Notes: generated from the sequence alone by a model not told the origin. A stretch of 64,000 nt of DNA from Williamsia serinedens (GCF_024171725.1 NZ_JAMTCG010000001.1:310001-374000); one strand, 5' to 3'; positions 9,891 through 17,416 are shown, numbered from the stretch's first letter. Program-made: numbers and translations.

Positions 9891-10582
9891 GCCGTCTCGA
9901 CTACGCCGCGCTGAACTCCACCGTCCGCTACCTGATGTTCTCGGTGTTCGCGGTCCGTCCCGGTGAGCTCCCCGACGATCGCGCCGACGTCATCGCCGAG
10001 ACGCGCGAGTTCGTCGACAAGCTCGAGACCAGCGGCGTCGTGGTCCGCGGTCTCTACGACGTCGCGGGGATGCGCGCCGACGCCGATTTCATGATCTGGT
10101 GGCACGCCGAACACATCGAGGACCTGCAGCGCGCCTACGCCGACTTCCGACGGTCGACGACCCTGGGGCGCGCGTGCACCGCGGTGTGGAGCAATGCGGC
10201 GCTCCACCGCCCGGCGGAGTTCAACAAGAGCCACGTTCCGGCGTTCCTCGCCGGGGAGGAGCCGGGTGCGTACATCTGCGTCTACCCGTTCGTCCGCAGC
10301 TACGAGTGGTACCTCCTGCCCGACGCCGAGCGGCGGAAGATGCTCGCCGACCACGGCAAGGCGGCCCGGGAGTACAAGGACGTCCGAGCGAACACCGTCG
10401 CGTCGTTCGCCCTGGGCGACTACGAGTGGATCCTCGCCTTCGAGGCCGCTGAACTGCACCGCATCGTCGACCTCATGCGCGACCTGCGTGCCACCGAGGC
10501 GCGGCTGCACGTCCGCGAGGAGATCCCGTTCTACACCGGCCCCCGCGTCGAGGTGGACCAGCTGGTCGCCGCGCTGCCCTGA
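9887..10582 (+). CDS. hemQ: Coproheme decarboxylase, chlorite-dismutase family
   Basis: HemQ/ChdC converts iron-coproporphyrin (coproheme) to heme b using peroxide, the last step of the coproporphyrin-dependent pathway. The 231-residue length fits the actinobacterial form. The catalytic tyrosine is expected at Tyr142 in EWYLLP and the proximal heme ligand at His156 in ADHGKAA, by analogy with characterised HemQ proteins. It overlaps cgoX by four bases and ends convergently with msrB. The ferrochelatase gene (cpfC) needed between these steps is not in the window. Confidence 0.94.
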   Translation: MSRLDYAALNSTVRYLMFSVFAVRPGELPDDRADVIAETREFVDKLETSGVVVRGLYDVAGMRADADFMIWWHAEHIEDLQRAYADFRRSTTLGRACTAVWSNAALHRPAEFNKSHVPAFLAGEEPGAYICVYPFVRSYEWYLLPDAERRKMLADHGKAAREYKDVRANTVASFALGDYEWILAFEAAELHRIVDLMRDLRATEARLHVREEIPFYTGPRVEVDQLVAALP

Positions 10583-10591
10583 CGGTGGGGC

Positions 10592-11017
10592 TCAGGCCTC
10601 CTCCAGGCGCATCGAGATGGAATTGATGCAGTAGCGCAGGTCGGTCGGGGTGTCGTAGCCCTCGCCGGAGAACACGTGCCCGAGGTGGCTGCCGCAGTTC
10701 GCGCAGAGGACCTCGACGCGCAACATCCCCATCGACCGGTCCTCGCGCTCGATGATCGCGTCACCGGCGAGGGGGCTGAAGAACGACGGCCAGCCGCAGT
10801 GCGAGTCGAACTTCTGCTCGCTGCGGAAGAGCTCGGCGTCGCAGGCGCGGCAGCGGTAGACGCCCACGGTCTTGGTGTCGGTGTACTCACCGACGAAGGG
10901 CGCCTCGGTGCCTGCCTGCCGCAGCACCCGGTACTCCTCGGGGGTGAGCTGGGCGCGCCATTCCTCGTCGGATTTCTGGACGGGGGGAGTGATGCTGCTG
11001 GTGCGGTCGACGCTCAT
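10592..11017 (-). CDS. msrB: Peptide-methionine (R)-S-oxide reductase
   Basis: This 141-residue cytosolic repair enzyme reduces the R epimer of methionine sulfoxide. It has the two zinc CxxC pairs (Cys56/Cys59 and Cys105/Cys108), the catalytic Cys130 in RYCINS, and Cys74 in HCGWPSF at the place of the usual resolving cysteine. The ATG at 11017 overlaps the aftC stop by four bases, so translation is probably coupled to the arabinosyltransferase. From memory the same pair is Rv2673-Rv2674. Confidence 0.95.
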   Translation of the reverse strand: MSVDRTSSITPPVQKSDEEWRAQLTPEEYRVLRQAGTEAPFVGEYTDTKTVGVYRCRACDAELFRSEQKFDSHCGWPSFFSPLAGDAIIEREDRSMGMLRVEVLCANCGSHLGHVFSGEGYDTPTDLRYCINSISMRLEEA

Positions 11018-12249
11018 GCGTCCACGGTAGCGCGCGGGCTGTCGACCGCCGGGGTGTCGCGCTGGGCGCGGAGGTCCAACCAGCGGAACAGCAACACACA
11101 GAAGATGGCGATGAGCAGCAGTGACCATCCCCAGGTCACCTTGTTGTACTCGAGCATGCGGCCGAAGGCCGCGAACCGTTTCGAGATGAACGAGTCGAAC
11201 GTCATGCACCCGACGACGCCCAGCCACGCGGGCCAGTTGCGCATCACCGACCCGGGCCGGACGACGGTCATCAACAGGGGGAACAGCATCATCGAGTAGT
11301 AGCCCTGGCCCAGCGAGGACACGAGGAACGAGGTGGCCAGGAGGACACCGCTCGAGGTGGCCGCCCACAGCAGCTCGTCGGTGCGGCGGTACTGCGTGTA
11401 GAGGAACCACAGGCAGAAGATCGCCATCAGCACGAACGCGATGCGGAGCACGTAGAGCAGCCACGACTGGACGCCGAAGTACGCGCCGTTGCCCGCGATC
11501 GAGCTGTTGTAGTAGTCCCGCGCCTCGCCGAGATACGGCACGGTGCGCTTGATGAAGTCGACCGGGTCGGCCGAGATCGGCCAGGCGAGGGCGGTGAGGA
11601 CCAGCGGGATCCCGACGGCGCCGGCGAACACCCGCCACTGCCGGTTCAGCAGCGGCAGCAGGAGCAGCGGTGCGAGCACCGGCTTGACGGCCAGGGTGAT
11701 GCCGATGGGGACCCCGGCCCACCAGTCGCGCCGCTTCAGCATCAGCATCAGGAACGCCACCTCGCCGAGCAGCACGAACGAGTTGAAGTTCGTGAAGATC
11801 AGTGTGTGCGCGACGGTCTCGGTGCAGAAGAAGAAGAACAGCACCACCGGGAAGGCGACCGAGCGGGCGTCGAAGCCGAACATCCGGATCAGCAGGTAGG
11901 CCGACGCGATGAGGGCGACCACGGACACAGCGATGAAGATCCAGCGGGCGCGTTCGGGATCGATGTAGGCCATCGGGGACATCAGCAGCGTGCCCGACGG
12001 CGGGTACAGGTAGTGCGGGTCGACGGTGTCGTAGTTCTCGCCGTACACCGCGCGCCCGTTGAGGAAGGCCAACGCCGCGTCGTAGACGGGGCGGAAGTCG
12101 TCGGTGCGATCGCCGTTGACGCCCATGATGATCGACCGCTGCAGGATGATCACGACGGTGATCGGCCACAGGATCAGCGCGACGATCCGCTGGGTGGACA
12201 TCGAGGGGAACAGACGGGCATCGCTGCGCGCAGAGAGGTCAAGCGGCAC
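11014..12249 (-). CDS. aftC: GT87 (DUF2029) polyprenol-dependent arabinofuranosyltransferase, AftC-like
   Basis: A 411-residue polytopic membrane glycosyltransferase of the GT-C fold. In mycobacteria AftC adds alpha-1,3 branches to the arabinan of arabinogalactan and lipoarabinomannan using decaprenyl-phospho-arabinose. About ten hydrophobic helices are visible. The first extracytoplasmic loop, after helix one (about residues 20-40), contains the acidic stretch DRTDDFRPVYDA expected to hold the catalytic aspartate. The GTG at 12249 is used; the ATG at 12201 is a shorter alternative. The AftC call rests on family plus conserved position beside msrB; another GT87 enzyme remains possible. Confidence 0.8.
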   Translation of the reverse strand: MPLDLSARSDARLFPSMSTQRIVALILWPITVVIILQRSIIMGVNGDRTDDFRPVYDAALAFLNGRAVYGENYDTVDPHYLYPPSGTLLMSPMAYIDPERARWIFIAVSVVALIASAYLLIRMFGFDARSVAFPVVLFFFFCTETVAHTLIFTNFNSFVLLGEVAFLMLMLKRRDWWAGVPIGITLAVKPVLAPLLLLPLLNRQWRVFAGAVGIPLVLTALAWPISADPVDFIKRTVPYLGEARDYYNSSIAGNGAYFGVQSWLLYVLRIAFVLMAIFCLWFLYTQYRRTDELLWAATSSGVLLATSFLVSSLGQGYYSMMLFPLLMTVVRPGSVMRNWPAWLGVVGCMTFDSFISKRFAAFGRMLEYNKVTWGWSLLLIAIFCVLLFRWLDLRAQRDTPAVDSPRATVDA

Positions 12250-12296
12250 CCGCGCACCGTACTACGACTCGCGCCGGCGTTCCCTGAGGCGGCGGG

Positions 12297-13880
12297 TCAG
12301 GACGGGCACGCGCCGGACGGCGGTACGTCGCCCGACCGTGCGTAGCGGTTCACGATGTCCGCGGCGCAGTCGGAGTGGGCGGTCACGCCGAAACCGGGCC
12401 CGTCGTAGGTGATGGTCGACGCGGTGCCACCGGCGGTGATGATCAGCGGGGTGAGGGCGCCCGCACCTGTGCCGCCGTTGATGGTGTCGAAGCCGCTGGT
12501 GAGCACCAGGAGGGGGACGTCAAAGCCGAGTGGGCGCGGCGCGGCGGGTCCGGCGGGCCACCCGGAGCACCGCAGCAGCGAGAGCGCCGTGTCGGACCCG
12601 GTGTAGGGGTACCGGCTCTGCCACGCCTGCTGCAGCGCGCTCACGTCGGAGCGACCGATCGAACTGCTCGCGTCGTTGCAGCGCGACAGGAGCTGGCCGT
12701 CGGTGCCGCGCAGTGCCCGTGCGCGGTCCACGGCGGCCGCGAATGCGGGTGACGCCGGCTCGGCCAGCAGCCCTGCGACGCGGGTGATCGTCGAAGCGCG
12801 GTCGGTGGTGGTCAGCGCGATCTCGGTGGACAGCGCTGCGAGCACGTCGCTGTCGGTGAGGTCGCCGAGACCCCCCTGCGCACCTCGCTGCACCAGCGAG
12901 CGGATCGCGGCACCCGGATCCGACCCGAGGGGGCAGCCCTGCGAGGCGCAGTCGGACGCGAACCCGGCGACGGCCGCGTCGGTGCCCGCGGCGACCTGTT
13001 GCGCGCGATCACGCACCGACGCCCCGTAGGCGGTGGGGGTGTCGAGGATCAGTCGCCCCACGCGATCGCGGTAGAGCCCGGCGTAGGCCAGCGCGACGTC
13101 GGCCCCCGAGCCCACGCCGAGGATGCCGATGCGGTCGACACCCCAGGTGCGGCGCAACTGCTCGAGGTCGCCCGCGGCGTTGGCGGAGGTGAACGCGAGT
13201 TGATAGGGGCTGATCGTCTCGGTGCAGGCGTCGGCGGCCTCACCGGCGGTGGTGGCGAGCAGGTCGCCCCGGGCCTGCGCGTCGCGGGTCGACGGGGTCA
13301 GGCCGTTGGCGAGGACCACCGACCGTTCCTGGCTGGTGAAGCAGTCCAGCGGACCGCTCGAGCCGGTCCCGCGTCGGTCGACGGCGACGAGCGGGTGGTC
13401 GGCGAGCAGCGCACGTCCCGGTCCGTCGGCCAGGAGCAGGCCGGCCACCGCCGACGGCATGTCGGTGCCGGAGGTGACGACGAGCGGCGCCCCGGACGCC
13501 GGGGTGGAGGTCAGTCGGAACCGGACGGCGGCCACGCTGACGGTGTCGCGTGTCGCGACGCCCGGGGTGACGGTCGCCTCGAATGTCGCGCAATCGACCC
13601 GGACGTCGCCGCCGGGCGCGGGCAGCCCGAACCGGGATGCCAGGTTCGTGGGACAGGTTCGCCACGCCAGATCGCTGCGCGGTGCCGACAGCGTCGGCGG
13701 TCGCGGGGGAGTGGACGTGGCGCCGGCCCCGGCGCCGCCGCCGTCCTGGACGATCAGCGGAGGGCCGGTGTCCGGACCGACGGCGCAGCCCGCCATGGTG
13801 ATCGCAGCCAGCACCAGACAGAGCGCACCGAGGAGGCGACGGCGCGGTCGACGGGTCCGCGGCGTCGTGGTCGGGCGCAT
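12297..13880 (-). CDS. Lipoprotein alpha/beta hydrolase (tripeptidyl-peptidase-like)
   Basis: A 527-residue exported hydrolase. The N-terminus has a twin-basic stretch, a hydrophobic helix and the lipobox TMAGC with the lipid-modified cysteine at residue 32. A linker rich in Gly, Thr and Pro precedes an alpha/beta-hydrolase fold with an AVDRRGTG oxyanion-type segment and the nucleophile Ser258 in GVGSGAD. The C-terminal segment resembles TAP-like peptidases, with candidate triad residues Asp in TSGFDT and His in TAHSD. It is probably a cell-surface peptidase; from memory the M. tuberculosis relative is Rv2672. The ATG at 13880 gives the complete signal peptide. It lies 47 bases upstream of aftC on the same strand. 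Confidence 0.85.
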   Translation of the reverse strand: MRPTTTPRTRRPRRRLLGALCLVLAAITMAGCAVGPDTGPPLIVQDGGGAGAGATSTPPRPPTLSAPRSDLAWRTCPTNLASRFGLPAPGGDVRVDCATFEATVTPGVATRDTVSVAAVRFRLTSTPASGAPLVVTSGTDMPSAVAGLLLADGPGRALLADHPLVAVDRRGTGSSGPLDCFTSQERSVVLANGLTPSTRDAQARGDLLATTAGEAADACTETISPYQLAFTSANAAGDLEQLRRTWGVDRIGILGVGSGADVALAYAGLYRDRVGRLILDTPTAYGASVRDRAQQVAAGTDAAVAGFASDCASQGCPLGSDPGAAIRSLVQRGAQGGLGDLTDSDVLAALSTEIALTTTDRASTITRVAGLLAEPASPAFAAAVDRARALRGTDGQLLSRCNDASSSIGRSDVSALQQAWQSRYPYTGSDTALSLLRCSGWPAGPAAPRPLGFDVPLLVLTSGFDTINGGTGAGALTPLIITAGGTASTITYDGPGFGVTAHSDCAADIVNRYARSGDVPPSGACPS

Positions 13881-13927
13881 GTCGGCGACTGTAGTCACGT
13901 GGGCGTGGCGGCCCGCCTCGTCGCGGG

Positions 13928-14677
13928 TCAGCGGTCGTCGGTGGCCCGGGACCACCGTGTGAACAGGAACCCCTCGTCGTCGGCGAGGACGTGGTCGCGG
14001 GTCATCGTGCGGGGGTCGATCTCGTCGTCGCCGTGTGCGATACGCCCGGCGGACCCGGCGAGCATCGTGGGGCCGATGGTCAGGCACAGCTCGTCGACGA
14101 GGTCGGCGGCCGCGAGCCGGCCGAGCAGTCCGGGCCCGCCCTCGCTGAGCACACGCCACCGGCCGCGGGACGCGAGATGGGCGAGCGCGCGGGGCAACTC
14201 GACGTTGTCGCCCCCGCAGTCGACGAGGGTGGCCCCGGCGTCGACGAGGCGTCGCCGACGGTCCTCGGGCGCCGACGAGCAGGTGAGCACGGTGGTCTGC
14301 GGGGCGCGGACGGCCTCGGAGTCGGGGTCGAGGCTGAGCGAGCCGGACACGATCGCGAGCGTCGGCAGCGTCGGGTCGGATGGGTCGGCGTCGATCGGGC
14401 CGTAGCCCTCGCCGGTGACCGTGCCGGAGCCGACGAGGACGACGTCGGCGAGATCGCGCAGGACGCCGAAGATCCGCTTGTCCCCGTCGCCGCCGAGCCC
14501 GGCCGACGCGCCGTCGCGGTTCGCGGCACCGTCGAGGGAGGAGACCATGTTCACGCGCACGTGACACCGCGGATCGGGATGCTCGGGATCGGGGTACGCG
14601 TACAGCCGACGCAGCTCGGCGTCGTCGACTGTGACCTGGGTCGCCTTCTGGACGAGGTACATCCGTTCATTGTCCAT
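13928..14677 (-). CDS. RibD C-terminal-domain pyrimidine reductase-like protein
   Basis: A 249-residue protein with the dihydrofolate-reductase-like fold of the RibD reductase domain. It matches the reductase that converts diamino-hydroxy-ribosylamino-pyrimidine phosphate to the ribityl form in riboflavin synthesis, but has no deaminase domain. Visible motifs are VNMVSSLDGAA near residue 43, DVVLVGSGTV near residue 76 and a glycine-rich LSEGGPGLLG NADPH-binding segment near residue 178. Standalone relatives (from memory Rv2671) have been discussed as dihydrofolate-reductase-like bypass enzymes, so the true substrate is uncertain. The ATG at 14677 is used. It diverges from the ZapE-like gene. 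Confidence 0.82.
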   Translation of the reverse strand: MDNERMYLVQKATQVTVDDAELRRLYAYPDPEHPDPRCHVRVNMVSSLDGAANRDGASAGLGGDGDKRIFGVLRDLADVVLVGSGTVTGEGYGPIDADPSDPTLPTLAIVSGSLSLDPDSEAVRAPQTTVLTCSSAPEDRRRRLVDAGATLVDCGGDNVELPRALAHLASRGRWRVLSEGGPGLLGRLAAADLVDELCLTIGPTMLAGSAGRIAHGDDEIDPRTMTRDHVLADDEGFLFTRWSRATDDR

Positions 14678-14685
14678 GTCGTCGC

Positions 14686-14691
14686 TACTGT
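14686..14691 (+). promoter_or_regulatory. -10 box of a probable leaderless promoter for the ZapE-like gene
   Basis: TACTGT fits TANNNT and is followed by exactly six bases before the ATG at 14698. No clear -35 box is seen. The layout suits a leaderless transcript. Confidence 0.5.
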
Positions 14692-14697
14692 CAGCGG

Positions 14698-15711
14698 ATG
14701 ACCGCACGTCTTGTCGACCGCACGCCGCAGGTGTCGCCGGAGGACCTGGTGCACCAGATGGTGCCGCCGCCGATGTTCGACGACGTGAGTTTCGACTCCT
14801 ACATCCCGGACCCGGACGAGCCGTCGCAGGCGGCGGCGGTCGAGGCAGGTCGCGAGTTCGTCGAGAAGGCGCAGAAGGCGCGGGCGGGCAAGAAGAGCCT
14901 TTTCGGCAAGCGCACACCGGGCCAGGGCGTCGGCCTCTACCTCGACGGCGGGTTCGGCGTCGGCAAGACCCACCTGCTCGCGTCGATCTTCCACCAGATG
15001 CCCGAGCCGAAGGCGTTCGCGACGTTCGTCGAGCTGACCCACGTCGTCGGTGCGCTGGGTTTCACCGCGTCGGTCGAACGGCTGTCGCAGCACAGCGTCA
15101 TCTGCATCGACGAGTTCGAACTCGACGATCCCGGTGACACGATGCTCGTCTCCCGACTGCTCACCGAGCTGACCGCAAAGGGTGTCTCGATCGCCGCGAC
15201 GTCGAACACGCTCCCGGGACAGCTGGGCGAGGGGCGGTTCGCCGCCCAGGACTTCCTGCGCGAGATCCGCAAGCTCGCCGGCGTCTTCGACACCGTGCGC
15301 GTCGACGGCCCCGACTACCGCCACCGCGACCTGCCACCCGCGCCCGAGCCCCACTCCGACGCCGAGCTCGCCGAGCTTGCCGACCGCACCGAGGGCGCCA
15401 CGCTCGACGAGTTCGACGCGCTGTGCAAGCACCTGGGGACCCTGCACCCGTCGAAGTACAAAGCGCTGGTCGAGGGCGTCACGCTGGCCTGCGTATCCGG
15501 TGTGCACGCCGCCCCGGATCAGACCGTCGCGCTGCGGCTCGTCGTCCTCGCCGACCGCCTCTACGACGCGAACATCCCGCTGATGGTGTCGGGCGGCAAG
15601 CTCGACGAGCTGTTCACCGAGGAGATGCTCGCCGGCGGATACCGCAAGAAGTACCTGCGCGCGACGTCCCGCCTTCTCGCGCTGTCGCGGTTCGCCGAGT
15701 CGAAGAACTAG
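14698..15711 (+). CDS. zapE: AFG1/ZapE-family P-loop ATPase
   Basis: A 337-residue AAA-type ATPase of the AFG1/ZapE family. ZapE binds the division ring in proteobacteria and AFG1 acts in protein quality control in mitochondria; the actinobacterial role is not established. Walker A is GGFGVGKTH near residue 83 and Walker B is ICIDEFELDD near residue 136. A helical C-terminal part follows the ATPase core. There is no Shine-Dalgarno site before the ATG, but a -10 box sits six bases upstream. It converges with the GNAT gene; a 12-bp palindrome, CCGACTAGTCGG, lies at 15719-15730 across the shared end. Confidence 0.85.
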   Translation: MTARLVDRTPQVSPEDLVHQMVPPPMFDDVSFDSYIPDPDEPSQAAAVEAGREFVEKAQKARAGKKSLFGKRTPGQGVGLYLDGGFGVGKTHLLASIFHQMPEPKAFATFVELTHVVGALGFTASVERLSQHSVICIDEFELDDPGDTMLVSRLLTELTAKGVSIAATSNTLPGQLGEGRFAAQDFLREIRKLAGVFDTVRVDGPDYRHRDLPPAPEPHSDAELAELADRTEGATLDEFDALCKHLGTLHPSKYKALVEGVTLACVSGVHAAPDQTVALRLVVLADRLYDANIPLMVSGGKLDELFTEEMLAGGYRKKYLRATSRLLALSRFAESKN

Positions 15712-15722
15712 GCCGGGACCGA

Positions 15723-16286
15723 CTAGTCGGGACGCGGGTCTGCGAGGTCGCGGACCATCACATAGTCGCGTTCCTCGATCCCGCCGAGCCAGAACGACTT
15801 CCGGCCGGCGATGCGGAAACCGGTCTTGGTGTAGAAGCGCTGGGCGCGGACGTTGACATTGCTCACACCGAGCCAGGCGGCGACGCTGCCGCGGTCGACG
15901 GCGCGGTCCAGCGACGCCGCGACGAGCGCCTGCGCGGTCCCCGTCCCGTGCGCGGCCGCCACGACGTAGACCTTCGAGATCTCGCTGACCGGTCGCATCG
16001 GGACCGCCTCGCGTACTTCGGGATCCGACGGGTCGGCGTGCACGACGAGGGTGTACCCGACGATGGCCCCGCCGGCGTCGCGGGCGATCAGCACATCACG
16101 GTCGGGTGCGGCGATGTGCTCGGCGAAGTGGGCGGGCGTGAGGTTCGCCGCGACGAACGCGTCGGTCGACTCGCTCGTCGTCCCGGGTGGACACGCGAGC
16201 GGGAACGTCACCGCCGCAACGGATGCCACGGCCGCGGAGTCGTCGACGTCGGTCACGGTCTCGATCTGCGGGGACGCCATGGGCAC
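15723..16286 (-). CDS. GNAT family N-acetyltransferase
   Basis: A 187-residue acyl-CoA-dependent N-acetyltransferase. The conserved acetyl-CoA region reads AHGTGTAQALVAA (about residues 104-116), followed by the usual beta strand and NVRAQRFYTKTGF (about residues 145-160), a strong GNAT C-terminal signature. The substrate is unknown. The ATG at 16286 is used; a second ATG lies six bases inside. From memory it sits where Rv2669 sits in M. tuberculosis. Confidence 0.85.
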   Translation of the reverse strand: MPMASPQIETVTDVDDSAAVASVAAVTFPLACPPGTTSESTDAFVAANLTPAHFAEHIAAPDRDVLIARDAGGAIVGYTLVVHADPSDPEVREAVPMRPVSEISKVYVVAAAHGTGTAQALVAASLDRAVDRGSVAAWLGVSNVNVRAQRFYTKTGFRIAGRKSFWLGGIEERDYVMVRDLADPRPD

Positions 16287-16401
16287 ATCTCAGCACAGGA
16301 GACCGCGTCCGCGACGCGGCGGTCAAGACGCCCGTCCACACCCTCGCCGCCTGTGGACAGACCGATTGGCCGACGGCGGTGAGAACGTCATGGTTCCGTG
16401 C

Positions 16402-16850
16402 ATGGACATCGACGACCCGATCCCGCCTCTCGAGACCGCCGAGGACCCGTTCACGTCTCCGGAGGAGCTCCGGCAGCGTTGGCGCGCCCTGATGGGACCG
16501 CTCGGCTTCTCGGAACCGCTCGTGTGGGTGGCGCCCGTGCATCCCGATCGCACGCTGCACAAGGCGCTGATCCAGGTGGAGCGGACTCTCGTGCCGAACC
16601 GTGTCTCGCCGACCTGCTCATGCTGCGGTTGTCGGAGCTGCTCGACGGTAGGGAGGACCACGTCTGTGGGTTCGCGCTGCTGCTGACACGACCTGGGCGC
16701 AACGGCGTCTCCCCGTGGGACCGCGGGTGGACCCGTCTGCTCGCGAATGCGGCCGGAGCCGTCGACGTGCCCCTCGAGCCGGTCTTCCGCGCGAATGCCC
16801 GGGACGGACGAGAGGTCCCCCTCGTCGTCGACGAGCGCCCCGCTGCATGA
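16402..16850 (+). pseudogene. Conserved hypothetical gene interrupted by a frameshift
   Basis: Two overlapping reading frames look like halves of one protein. From the ATG at 16402 the frame encodes about 68 sensible residues ending LIQVERTLVPNR (near 16602). It then becomes cysteine/serine-rich nonsense to 16686. In the frame one base back, sensible sequence resumes at ADLLMLRLSELL (16608) and runs to the stop at 16850. Adding one base near 16600-16607 would give one protein of about 149 residues. I see no slippery heptamer, so a decayed gene or a sequencing error is more likely than programmed frameshifting. The family looks like an actinobacterial hypothetical; function unknown. Confidence 0.6.
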
Positions 16851-16921
16851 GCGACGCGGCGAACCAGTTGCGACGAGCCGAAACTTTGATGAATCGGATC
16901 AGATCTTCGCGATACGACACC

Positions 16922-16927
16922 TACGGT
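16922..16927 (+). promoter_or_regulatory. -10 box, first peptide gene
   Basis: TACGGT fits TANNNT, 46 bases before the GTG at 16974. It occupies exactly the same offset as TACCGT before the second peptide gene, which supports both as -10 elements. No convincing -35 box is seen. Confidence 0.45.
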
Positions 16928-16973
16928 CGCGGTGCGGACGCCGTGGGGCATCCCGTTCGGGAAAGGATCGATC

Positions 16974-17108
16974 GTGGGCTCTCTGGAGAACATCAACGCA
17001 CTGCTCACCCTGTGGAACAGTCTCGGCGGCGCCCCCAGCGCCGGCGTCGGCGGGTTGGGCCTCGCTCAGCTGCTCGGCGGCCTGTTCGGCGGCCTCCTGG
17101 GAGGCTGA
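16974..17108 (+). CDS. Small hydrophobic acidic peptide, copy 1 (44 residues)
   Basis: A 44-residue peptide beginning MGSLENINALL and ending in a glycine/leucine-rich helix (GLAQLLGGLFGGLLGG). It has one acidic residue, no lysine, arginine, histidine or cysteine, and no cleavable signal peptide. The start is set by the strong GGGAAAGGA ribosome site ending eight bases upstream. A second gene 124 bases downstream encodes a related peptide with the same leader. Size, acidity and the lack of a signal resemble the PorA/PorH pore-forming peptides of corynebacteria, but I see no clear sequence match to them. A membrane-active or structural peptide is the safest description. Confidence 0.6.
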   Translation: MGSLENINALLTLWNSLGGAPSAGVGGLGLAQLLGGLFGGLLGG

Positions 17109-17139
17109 CCGCGTAGCTCGAACCACCCGCAACATCCGA

Positions 17140-17167
17140 AAAGTTTGTTAAATCGGACACAAACTTT
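17140..17167. promoter_or_regulatory. Inverted repeat upstream of peptide gene 2, possible operator
   Basis: AAAGTTTG (17140-17147) and CAAACTTT (17160-17167) form a perfect inverted repeat with a 12-base spacer, just upstream of the -10 box at 17181. A single AAACTTTG half (16881-16888) lies at the matching place before peptide gene 1. This AT-rich stretch stands out from the surrounding GC-rich sequence. Confidence 0.4.
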
Positions 17168-17180
17168 GTCATTTGACATT

Positions 17181-17186
17181 TACCGT
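17181..17186 (+). promoter_or_regulatory. -10 box, second peptide gene
   Basis: TACCGT fits TANNNT at the same 46-base distance from the start codon as the matching box of copy 1, within an ungapped 82-base alignment of the two leaders. Confidence 0.45.
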
Positions 17187-17232
17187 CACGGGACGGACGC
17201 ACCGCCGCGTCCGATTCGGGAAAGGATCGACC

Positions 17233-17358
17233 ATGGGTTCTTCAGACCTCGCCGCACTGCTCGGACTGCTGTCGTCGGGGAGCGCGGGTGGTGGCGACAC
17301 CGAGCCGACCACCGGCCTCGGCGGTCTGCTGAGTGGCCTCCTCGGCCTGTTCGGCTGA
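17233..17358 (+). CDS. Small hydrophobic acidic peptide, copy 2 (41 residues)
   Basis: A 41-residue peptide starting MGSSDLAALLGLL and ending GLGGLLSGLLGLFG. Like copy 1 it has only acidic charges (Asp, Asp, Glu), no basic residues or cysteine, two glycine/leucine helices around a GGGDTEPTTG turn, and no signal peptide. The ATG is preceded by the same GGGAAAGGATCGA ribosome-site block as copy 1; an ATG at 17173 would add 20 residues but skips that site. It is followed nine bases later by a strong terminator. A porin-like or other amphipathic membrane peptide is possible; function unknown. Confidence 0.6.
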   Translation: MGSSDLAALLGLLSSGSAGGGDTEPTTGLGGLLSGLLGLFG

Positions 17359-17366
17359 CCCTTCGA

Positions 17367-17410
17367 CACGACGACGCCCCCGGAGCAGTGGCTCCGGGGG
17401 CGTCGTCGTG
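17367..17410. terminator. Strong 20-bp hairpin terminator
   Basis: A perfect 20-bp stem (17367-17386 with 17391-17410) around an AGTG loop, with a CCCCCGGAGC/GCTCCGGGGG core. It lies between the second peptide gene on plus and the end of the tRNA-Val(GAC) gene on minus, so it probably serves both directions. Confidence 0.85.
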
Positions 17411-17416
17411 TTCTGG

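Noticed and set aside
16600-16610. Programmed ribosomal frameshift in the hypothetical gene
   Set aside because: There is no slippery heptamer or strong downstream pseudoknot that I can see. Decay or a base error is simpler.
17173-17232. Longer start (ATG at 17173) for peptide gene 2
   Set aside because: It would place the -10 box and the strong GGGAAAGGA ribosome site inside the coding region. The copy 1 leader supports the start at 17233.
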